NCBI GenBank assembly: GCA_021805955.1
Contig: JAJZDO010000853.1
Location: 1-26,169 of the forward strand
From: Acidobacteriota bacterium
GTDB taxonomy: Bacteria > Acidobacteriota > Terriglobia > Terriglobales > Acidobacteriaceae
DNA length: 26,169 nt
Direction: 5' to 3'
Shown: positions 16,719 to 23,769 of the stretch, one piece after another
Layout: each line of letters begins with the position of its first letter
Position numbering within the stretch: position 1 is the stretch's first letter
The notes under the pieces: generated by a model
Told to the model about the DNA's origin: nothing
Seen by the model: the letters and a program-made list of their open reading frames with translations, nothing else
Databases searched by the model: none
Translations under genes and position numbers: made by a program

Positions 16719-19700
16719 ATGAAGAGTTTGGGTCGTCGGGGTTTTGCTGGTAAGGGAAGCCGTTTCGCAAGGATGTTTCAACAGGCAAAAATGTTTCAGG
16801 TGGCGCTCGCATTCCTGTTCATCGCTTGCACGGTCTTGATGCCTCCTTTCGTCGCTGCGCAGACACAAGGTTCCGGCGCGATTCAAGGAACAGTCCTGGA
16901 CCCAGCTGGAAACGTGATCCCGAACGCCGCCGTGACTGCGGTGGATCCAAACACGGGACACACCGTCGTGCAACGGACATCCAGCAAGGGTTTCTATGTG
17001 CTTCCTTCATTGCCGCCTGCTACGTACAACGTGACCATTCAGGCTGCCGGATTCGAGCCTCTGGTTCACGAGAATGTGACGGTCAGCGCGTTCGCCACCG
17101 TCACCCTGGACGCAAATCTGCATCTAGGGACTGCCAACCAGACCGTCACCGTGACCACGCGGCCCTCTCTGCTCGACACTTCGAACGGCACGCTGGAAGT
17201 CGCGATTCCGCATGAGACCTACAACTCGTTGCCGGTGGCAATGAACGACGCGCCGAAGACCCCGCTCGGTTTCGTTAGCCTGTCTCCTGGAGTGACTACC
17301 GGGGGGAACGCCACGTTTGTGCTGAATGGCGGCGCGGGGGCGGCCTCGGCCATCTACATCAACGGTATGCCGGACGCAAGCATCGCGATCGGCGGGGGCC
17401 AGCAGCCGATCACTACCGACACGCCGCTGGAGTCGGTGGAAAACTCCCAGGTTCTCCGCAGCGGCATACCTGCCTATTACGAGGGCGCTGGCGTCATCAA
17501 CCTTGTCATGAAGTCGGGCACGAACACCTTTCATGGCAGTCTTTACGAAAATATCCGGAATACGGTGTTCGATGCCGCCGGTTACTTCTCGCCAAAAACT
17601 CCGGTGGAGCATCAGAACGAGTTCGGAGGCACGATCGGCGGCCCAATTATCAAAAATCGGTTGTTCTTTTTCTTTAATTACGATGGATTTCGCTGGGTAG
17701 CCGGTCCCAAACCCGTGTTCTACAGCCTGCCCACTGAGGCGGAACGCCAAGGAGACTTCAGCGCTCTTTCCGTTCCCATTTATGATCCGGCGACAACGGT
17801 CTGCGTGGGATCCAAATGCACGGCCACGCCGTTCCCAGGCAATAAAATTCCCGCCAATCGAATCTCGTCCATCTCCAGGGCGTTAGAAGCGGAGTTGCCG
17901 ACGCCGATCAATTCATCGTTGCAAAACAACATCCTCAGCGGTTTTTCTCCCGGGGACACCCAGAACATGTATGTGGGAAAGCTGGATTTCACCGTGACAA
18001 AGACGAACAACCTGAGCTTTCTGGCGCAACATGGACTACAGACGGATACAGGATTGCCTGCCGTGGGAGGAGCCCAACTGCCATTGCCCTATTCCAGCGG
18101 CCGATATGGAACGGTAGGCAGCGATCTGTACCAGGTGCAGGATACTCAGACATTCCGAGAGAACCTGGTCAACGTGTTCGGTTATCAGATTGATCATCTG
18201 GATCTCGGCCAAACGAATCCGACGACCGCCGGCGACTACGCCGCGAAGGCCGGACTTAAGGGCATTCCGGGCGGACAGGCAAGTGAAAATTTTCCCCCCG
18301 TCAGTTTTGCGGGGCCGAATTCGCCGACGAGCTGGGCACTCTACAATTTCTCGGCGAGCACCCAACTCAACACTCGACTGAGTACATTTCAAGACAGTTT
18401 GCAATGGATCCACGGCAGTCAAGATGTGACGGTTGGAGGCACGCTGCAATATAACGAATACGATGCAGCGATTCCAAGCCAACTCACCAGCTTCGCCTTC
18501 AGCAACTTTGAGACGGCGGGGTTCACCCCAACGGGGGCAATCAATCCCAACCAAGGGAACGCCTATGCGAGTTTTCTATTGGGCGACGTGAACTCCGCAA
18601 GCTTGAATGACACGACTGTTCCGGTTCTCTACACGCAATTGAAAAATTACGCTTTTTACGTGCAGGACGATTGGAAAGTATCGCAGAAACTCACGCTGAA
18701 CCTCGGGTACCGCTATGAGATCCCGTATCCGGTGACGGAGCGTTACAACAAGGTCTCGTTTCTCAATCCAACGGCTGCCAACCCCGCTGTCGACGGTTAT
18801 CCGGGAACCCTGGAATTTGCCGGAAACGGCCCGGACAGTTGCAACTGCAGGACCCTGGTGAAGACGCACTACCTGACAATGTCCCCGCGTGTGGGCTTCG
18901 CCTATGCCCCAAAAAACAGCACGGTCCTCTCCGGATCGTTCAGCGTGATGCATTTCAAGGCCGGCGCTGTTGGCGGAGACGGATACCCTGGAGACCTGGG
19001 ATATGCGGCCAGCCCTTCTTTTACCTCGCCAAACAACGGCATCACGCCTGCTTTCAATTGGAACAATGGAGTCCCCGCCTATACCCATGCTCCCTTTATC
19101 GATCCCACGTTGAACACGGGATATAACACGACAACGGGCCCGAACGGCGGGGTTGTGCCCTACACGGATCCGAATCACGCCGGACGTTCGCCGTATACCG
19201 AGTACTGGAACTTTACCCTGCAACAGCAACTGAGTCCGTCGACGGCGATTTCGATCAGTTATGCGGGGAGTGCGACCCGTCTGTTGACGATCGGTGGCGG
19301 AGTAGGAACGTTTTCCAACCAGCTCGACCCAAAATACCTGGTGCTGGGAAGCTTGCTCCAGTCTGCGGAAAATCCAACGACCCTGGCGGAGGCGCGAGCC
19401 ATTATCCCGGGCATCAAGCTGCCCTACGCCAATTTTGATGGCTCGATTGCACAGATGCTGCGGCCCTTCCCTCAGTATTCCGGAGTCAGCTATAACGTCG
19501 CGACGTATGGGAACGGGCAGTACAACTCTTTGCAGGTCCTGTTTCAACGCTCGATGAGCAAGGGGCTCTTTTTACACGCGGCCTATACCTGGCAGCGGGA
19601 AATCGACAATGCAGGCGGAGAGGAAGCGAGACCAGGAGCGCAGGTTGCCCCTCGAAGCGCATACAATCTGCAGCTCAACCGGTCTGTTAACAACGCGTTT

Positions 19701-20288
19701 CCACCGCAAGTATTGACAATCGCGGCGAACTATATGCTGCCGTTTGGCCAGGGCCACGCTCTGGGCGGTGACAATAGAGTCGTAAATCAGTTGATCGGCA
19801 ACTGGCAGCTATCGTTGCTTGCCAACTACAATACCGCTCCCTTTCTGGGTCCATTCGGGACAACCTGCAATTTGCCGGATGCGGGAGACTGCTATGCGGA
19901 TTACAACCCTTCATTCAGCGGACCGGTGCGAATCAACGGCTCGTACGGATCCGGGCAGAAGACCGGCATACCGAAAAGCGCACCTTTGTCGTATATCAAT
20001 GCCAATGCCTTCAAGACCCCAGCCCCGTTTACGTATGGAACTACGCCTCTCTATGGCGCATACGGCATCCATGGAGTCAACGGAGCAAACGAAGATTTGG
20101 CCCTGGACAAGGTCTTTCCGTTCTGGAAAGGCACCTCGCTGAAGCTGCGGGCCGATGCGTTCAATGTCTTCAATCGCACAATTCTTGGCGGCATCGTGAC
20201 GAACACGGCAAGCGCGGCCTTTGGACATGTCACTACACAGGCCAATGCTCCCCGCGTGTTGCAATTTGAGGCGTACTTCAACTTCTAG
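16719..20288 (+). CDS. Oar-type TonB-dependent receptor with carboxypeptidase-regulatory-like domain
   Basis: Outer-membrane receptor of 1189 residues, of the large kind expanded in Acidobacteriota, probably importing an oligosaccharide. AAGGAGG 5 bases before the ATG is a very good ribosome site. A long N-region precedes a hydrophobic signal (residues 26-47, cleavage near VAA-QTQ). Residues about 52-135 are a CarboxypepD_reg-like fold (IQGTVLDPAGNVIPNAAVTA; GFYVLPSLPPATYNV). A plug follows (ENSQVLRSGIPAYYEGAGVI; NLVMKSGTNTFHGSLYE). The rest is a beta-barrel with FYVQDDWKVSQKLTLNLGYR, ending in aromatic-rich FEAYFNF with a terminal Phe. There is no SusD gene beside it, consistent with the acidobacterial arrangement. 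It heads the group with sulfatase 2, the unknown protein and the second GH106 gene. The ligand is inferred from these neighbours. Confidence 0.93.
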   Translation: MKSLGRRGFAGKGSRFARMFQQAKMFQVALAFLFIACTVLMPPFVAAQTQGSGAIQGTVLDPAGNVIPNAAVTAVDPNTGHTVVQRTSSKGFYVLPSLPPATYNVTIQAAGFEPLVHENVTVSAFATVTLDANLHLGTANQTVTVTTRPSLLDTSNGTLEVAIPHETYNSLPVAMNDAPKTPLGFVSLSPGVTTGGNATFVLNGGAGAASAIYINGMPDASIAIGGGQQPITTDTPLESVENSQVLRSGIPAYYEGAGVINLVMKSGTNTFHGSLYENIRNTVFDAAGYFSPKTPVEHQNEFGGTIGGPIIKNRLFFFFNYDGFRWVAGPKPVFYSLPTEAERQGDFSALSVPIYDPATTVCVGSKCTATPFPGNKIPANRISSISRALEAELPTPINSSLQNNILSGFSPGDTQNMYVGKLDFTVTKTNNLSFLAQHGLQTDTGLPAVGGAQLPLPYSSGRYGTVGSDLYQVQDTQTFRENLVNVFGYQIDHLDLGQTNPTTAGDYAAKAGLKGIPGGQASENFPPVSFAGPNSPTSWALYNFSASTQLNTRLSTFQDSLQWIHGSQDVTVGGTLQYNEYDAAIPSQLTSFAFSNFETAGFTPTGAINPNQGNAYASFLLGDVNSASLNDTTVPVLYTQLKNYAFYVQDDWKVSQKLTLNLGYRYEIPYPVTERYNKVSFLNPTAANPAVDGYPGTLEFAGNGPDSCNCRTLVKTHYLTMSPRVGFAYAPKNSTVLSGSFSVMHFKAGAVGGDGYPGDLGYAASPSFTSPNNGITPAFNWNNGVPAYTHAPFIDPTLNTGYNTTTGPNGGVVPYTDPNHAGRSPYTEYWNFTLQQQLSPSTAISISYAGSATRLLTIGGGVGTFSNQLDPKYLVLGSLLQSAENPTTLAEARAIIPGIKLPYANFDGSIAQMLRPFPQYSGVSYNVATYGNGQYNSLQVLFQRSMSKGLFLHAAYTWQREIDNAGGEEARPGAQVAPRSAYNLQLNRSVNNAFPPQVLTIAANYMLPFGQGHALGGDNRVVNQLIGNWQLSLLANYNTAPFLGPFGTTCNLPDAGDCYADYNPSFSGPVRINGSYGSGQKTGIPKSAPLSYINANAFKTPAPFTYGTTPLYGAYGIHGVNGANEDLALDKVFPFWKGTSLKLRADAFNVFNRTILGGIVTNTASAAFGHVTTQANAPRVLQFEAYFNF

Positions 20289-20631
20289 CGGAGCGCCGTC
20301 CGGTGGCGGAGCCTGTCCCAGCATTTTCCAGGGATGGGCTCCCCGCCTTACGATTCATTGCAAACGGCCCGCACCCTGTTGGCGCGCTCGGCGCAATGCG
20401 GCGGCAACTTCCACACTAAGCTGTGGAGTTTAACGAATCAGCACGAGAGCCTCGGAGAAGAACACCATCCTTTTGGGACAGGTTCATGGCTCCACGGGAA
20501 GGCAACTTTCTTAAGATGACCGGTTGCAAGGAACTCTTCTGGGAATGCAAGCAGGTGAAATATCCAACATCGGATGATGCTCCGGAATGCATTTCTATGC
20601 ACATTTGTGCAGGAAAAGCAGGAGGGAAACT
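20289..20631. other. 343-base gap between receptor and sulfatase genes
   Basis: Apart from the hairpin at 20308-20342 I see no gene, repeat or convincing promoter here. Open frames antisense to the sulfatase gene reach into this region but look like shadows. Confidence 0.5.
20308..20342 (+). terminator. long hairpin after the TonB-receptor gene
   Basis: GGAGCCTGTCCC (20308-20319) pairs with GGGATGGGCTCC (20331-20342) over 12 base pairs, two of them G-U wobbles, around an 11-base loop. It starts 20 bases after the receptor stop. No T tract follows, so it could be an imperfect terminator or an mRNA-stabilising element that gives different levels of receptor and downstream enzymes. Confidence 0.45.
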
Positions 20632-22158
20632 ATGAAACGACGGACTGTACTGAAGGGAATGGGCGGAGTTATGGCGGCAATGGGGCTCAATCCCAAGGCA
20701 GTCTTGGCGGAAGTCGGACATCGGCCTCCGAATGTGGTGTTGATTATCGCAGACGAGTGGAGAGCGCAGGCGCTGGGCTGCATGGGCAATCCTGACGTGA
20801 AGACCCCGAATCTGGACAAGCTGGCGGCAGAAGGCGTTCTGATGCGTCACACGCTGGCAAATTCCCCTGTGTGCTGTCCGGCCCGCTCCTGCATGATGAC
20901 AGGCAACTATGTGAGCAAAACAGGGATGGTGGCCAATGATCTTCGACTGCGTGAGTCGGAGATCACGATGGGCGACCTGTTCGGCAAAGCCGGGTATCGC
21001 ACCGGATACGTTGGGAAATGGCATCTGGATGGTGGTCCGCGCTTTCCCGGATTTGTGCCTCCGGGAAGGCGCCGACACGGCTTTCAATCTTGGGCCGCCA
21101 ATGAGTGCAACCACAACTATTTCTATAACTGGTACTTTCGGGATGAAAATGTGCCAATCGTTACCGAGGACTACGAGCCGGAATTCTGGACGCGGTTGGC
21201 CATAGAATTCCTTTACGAATCGCAGGACAAGCCGTTTTTTCTCACGCTCTCCTATGGAGCTCCGCATGATCCCTACATCGCTCCGGAAAAGTATATGAAA
21301 ATGTACGATCCGGAAACGTTGAGGATGCAGCCGAACTGGGTGGACGGCATACGAGGCGCTAGCCGCAAGGACATAGCGGCCTACTATGCTGCCTGTACGG
21401 CTATTGATGAGCAATTGGGCATCCTGATGCGCACAATCGATGAGCTTGGTGTGAAAGAAAACACCATCGTCATGTTCACGTCAGATCATGGAAATATGCT
21501 GGGATCGCAGGGAATGATTCTGAAGCGCAAGCCCTGGGAGGAGTCGATTCGAGTTCCCGGCATTGTGCGTTTTCCGCAAATGATTCCTGCGGGTCGCAAG
21601 TCGGAGGCCCTGTTCTCGCAGGTGGACTACGCTGCAACATTGCTTTCGATGTGTGGACTGCCTGTACCGACTGATATGCAGGGCACAGACCAGTCTGCCG
21701 TGTTGACGGGGAAAAAGGAAAAGGGGTCGGATGCGGCATACTTCCAGATATTCGGGCCCTACGCTCCTTCGAAGTTGAAAGCCGGATGGCGAGGCATCCG
21801 GACGGAACGCTACATGTATGCGCGCTGGCAGCAGGGGCCGTGGTTGCTGTATGACCTGGAGAGCGATCCCTATGAGCAAAAGAACCTGGTTTCAGACCCT
21901 GCCTTCTCATCCGAAATGAAAGATCTGGATAGGAGGCTGCTGGATTGGATGGAGAAGATCGGCGACTCGTGGGACCTGAACTGGACATTCCCAGTGGAAG
22001 ATGGCCCCCAACTGTGGGGATACAGGACCTTCTACACCGTGCCCGAGTATCTGGAGTGGGCCAAGAAGCATCCCAATCTCGCTCCTGGCGTGGAGGAGTG
22101 GCTGAAGGCGCACCCGAACGCACCTGAAGATTGGCCCGCAGCTCACGAAAATGCCTGA
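20632..22158 (+). CDS. Tat-exported sulfatase (S1 type) with canonical CxPxR motif
   Basis: Predicted type I sulfatase, 508 residues. GGAGGG lies 5 bases before the ATG at 20632. The leader MKRRTVLKGMGGVMAAMG is a Tat signal. The metal site begins LIIADEWRAQALG (37-49), with Glu in place of the second Asp. The formylglycine site is CCPARSCMMTGN with Cys81 in C-x-P-x-R. Further active-site blocks are YVGKWHLDGG, GAPHDPY, MFTSDHGNMLG and KRKPWEESIRVP. YDLESDPYEQKNL is the usual C-terminal family mark. It lies between the receptor and the unknown exported protein. With sulfatase 1 it implies a sulfated substrate; sulfatase subfamily and bond specificity cannot be read by eye. Confidence 0.93.
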   Translation: MKRRTVLKGMGGVMAAMGLNPKAVLAEVGHRPPNVVLIIADEWRAQALGCMGNPDVKTPNLDKLAAEGVLMRHTLANSPVCCPARSCMMTGNYVSKTGMVANDLRLRESEITMGDLFGKAGYRTGYVGKWHLDGGPRFPGFVPPGRRRHGFQSWAANECNHNYFYNWYFRDENVPIVTEDYEPEFWTRLAIEFLYESQDKPFFLTLSYGAPHDPYIAPEKYMKMYDPETLRMQPNWVDGIRGASRKDIAAYYAACTAIDEQLGILMRTIDELGVKENTIVMFTSDHGNMLGSQGMILKRKPWEESIRVPGIVRFPQMIPAGRKSEALFSQVDYAATLLSMCGLPVPTDMQGTDQSAVLTGKKEKGSDAAYFQIFGPYAPSKLKAGWRGIRTERYMYARWQQGPWLLYDLESDPYEQKNLVSDPAFSSEMKDLDRRLLDWMEKIGDSWDLNWTFPVEDGPQLWGYRTFYTVPEYLEWAKKHPNLAPGVEEWLKAHPNAPEDWPAAHENA

Positions 22159-22187
22159 CCGAAGCTGATGTTTCTAAGAAGTAGCAT

Positions 22188-22211
22188 GCACAATTGCTCA
22201 TCGCATTGTGC
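22188..22211 (+). other. intercistronic hairpin between sulfatase 2 and the unknown exported gene
   Basis: GCACAAT (22188-22194) and ATTGTGC (22205-22211) form a perfect 7-base-pair stem with a 10-base loop, 30 bases after the sulfatase stop. No T tract follows. It could be a processing or stability element, or chance. Confidence 0.3.
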
Positions 22212-22255
22212 TTTGTGCAGCAAGTAATTTGTTTGGTGCAATAGAAGGGTTTTTT

Positions 22256-23635
22256 ATGCGTCTGGCGAAAGGCATTTTTGGTTCCTTGCTACTTGGCAGC
22301 ATGGTGACAAATGCGTCTGCCGCATATAAAAGACTGCCTCCAGTTGGAGTGGTCAGTGATCCGACACTGCATCAAGTGAACATCACCAGCCATGGGGCTA
22401 CTCTTGGATTCAGCGAAACGGGAGGAGGGTATGCCAACTATCTCGCTATTGGCGATGGCAAGAACCTGATTGCAGCAGCGTATGGCAGGGGATGGCAGCC
22501 TTCGATTCGCGATTTGCTGCACAGCGGACTCTATAACCCCACCCAGGCCGGGGTAAGTGATCAGGCCGGTACACCGGCACATCTTAGTGTGAGACCATCC
22601 CCTGCCGGTCCGGGGCAGAGGATGGATATTCATCCTTATGCAATGGCTCTGTTTCTGAATCCTGGCTTCAATTTCGCACTTCCGCCGTGGAGGCAATTCC
22701 CCAGCGGAACGAAAGATACGGATGGACTGCACGACGACAAAGTTCCGCTGCAGGATCAGCTTCGGAGTGAATTCACTTTTTCCGGGTTTTTTCAGGATGC
22801 CTCGGGCTTAGCGGATAACACGATTCCAGTCTTTCAGTTTGAATATACGATGACGTACGCACGCGACCCCGGACGGGAGCAGATTTGGAAGCGTGGCATG
22901 CCTTACAGTGCGATCTATCAATTTGGTCCTAATGCCACAAAGACGGATGGTTCTCCAGTATTGCAGTTGCAGGCAAGGGACTACATCGGTGGCGAACACT
23001 TCCCGGCGCGACTGGCAACTAATACCGATCTTTCCAGGGGATTAATGGACCCTGGATTGCGCATCGTATATAGTGCCGGCTACCACACAGTGATGTGGAT
23101 AGATGAGCAAGGACAGTGGCAGACTGGTTCGCTGGATGATCAGAACAAGATAAGGTTTACCTTTTACTCCAAAGGCAGCCAGAGGAGATTCGGATCGTTC
23201 GCATTGCTGGTGAAAGGGAATGACCCCGGGCATTCTCCGGCGATCGGTTTATACATTCCTCAGTCAAGCGTGATCAATGAGTATCCCATCGCTGGCATTG
23301 ATATAAAAACTGGGAAGCAAGTGTACGCCGAAGATCGCAGAACCTCCTGGCTAATGAGCACTGAGCGAATCGGGCCTGCGGACCCGAACGAGAAGTCGAT
23401 CAGAACCTACCTGGTGGACAACGTATCCATTGAAAATCATTTCACCATCCTTCGCCCAGTACTTCGCTATACCGGACTGCTGTCACCCTCTCATGCGCTT
23501 CCAGGCGTGGAGGAAAGGATACGCTGCGAAGAGTTTCTCCTCATTGGTACTCCTGACGAGATTCGTGCGGCCGCAGAACAAATCAGGACAAAGCTTAAAA
23601 CGAAACAATTGCAGAGTTTTAGCAAAACGGAATGA
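22256..23635 (+). CDS. exported protein of unknown function
   Basis: I do not recognise this family. The product has 459 residues, starting at the ATG at 22256 with AAGGG 6 bases upstream. A Sec signal is clear (MRLAKGIFGSLLLGSMVTNA, cleavage near ASA-AY at 22). The mature part has no further hydrophobic segments and is rich in Gly, Pro and aromatic residues, as in beta-rich secreted carbohydrate-active proteins. Notable stretches are GFSETGGGYANYLAIGDGKN, MDIHPYAMALFLNPGFNF, YSAGYHTVMWIDEQGQW and the C-terminal FLLIGTPDEIRAAAEQIRTK. Several conserved-looking His, Asp and Glu residues could be catalytic, but none can be assigned. It lies between a sulfatase and a GH106 gene in the receptor-led group. 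A glycan lyase, hydrolase or binding protein is plausible but not shown. Confidence 0.85.
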   Translation: MRLAKGIFGSLLLGSMVTNASAAYKRLPPVGVVSDPTLHQVNITSHGATLGFSETGGGYANYLAIGDGKNLIAAAYGRGWQPSIRDLLHSGLYNPTQAGVSDQAGTPAHLSVRPSPAGPGQRMDIHPYAMALFLNPGFNFALPPWRQFPSGTKDTDGLHDDKVPLQDQLRSEFTFSGFFQDASGLADNTIPVFQFEYTMTYARDPGREQIWKRGMPYSAIYQFGPNATKTDGSPVLQLQARDYIGGEHFPARLATNTDLSRGLMDPGLRIVYSAGYHTVMWIDEQGQWQTGSLDDQNKIRFTFYSKGSQRRFGSFALLVKGNDPGHSPAIGLYIPQSSVINEYPIAGIDIKTGKQVYAEDRRTSWLMSTERIGPADPNEKSIRTYLVDNVSIENHFTILRPVLRYTGLLSPSHALPGVEERIRCEEFLLIGTPDEIRAAAEQIRTKLKTKQLQSFSKTE

Positions 23636-23769
23636 TAAATACAAGTAAGCAATCGACAACCACCAGAATGCAGCTTGGCCTTTACTAAACGATAGTACAC
23701 CTTGCCAGGTCCTATCTAGTCAGGTCACCTAGCCAAAACAGCCTAATTAATGAAAACCGTGGATTACAG

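Noticed and set aside
18576..19547. 323-codon open frame antisense to the TonB receptor
   Set aside because: Charged, low-complexity translation without a recognisable domain, fully covered by a gene with clear receptor features.
20416..21414. 332-codon open frame antisense to the start of sulfatase 2
   Set aside because: No domain, no plausible ribosome site, and it overlaps the conserved sulfatase active-site region.
21476..22201. 241-codon open frame antisense to the end of sulfatase 2
   Set aside because: Ser/Pro/Arg-rich translation typical of antisense shadows; the sense frame has conserved sulfatase motifs.
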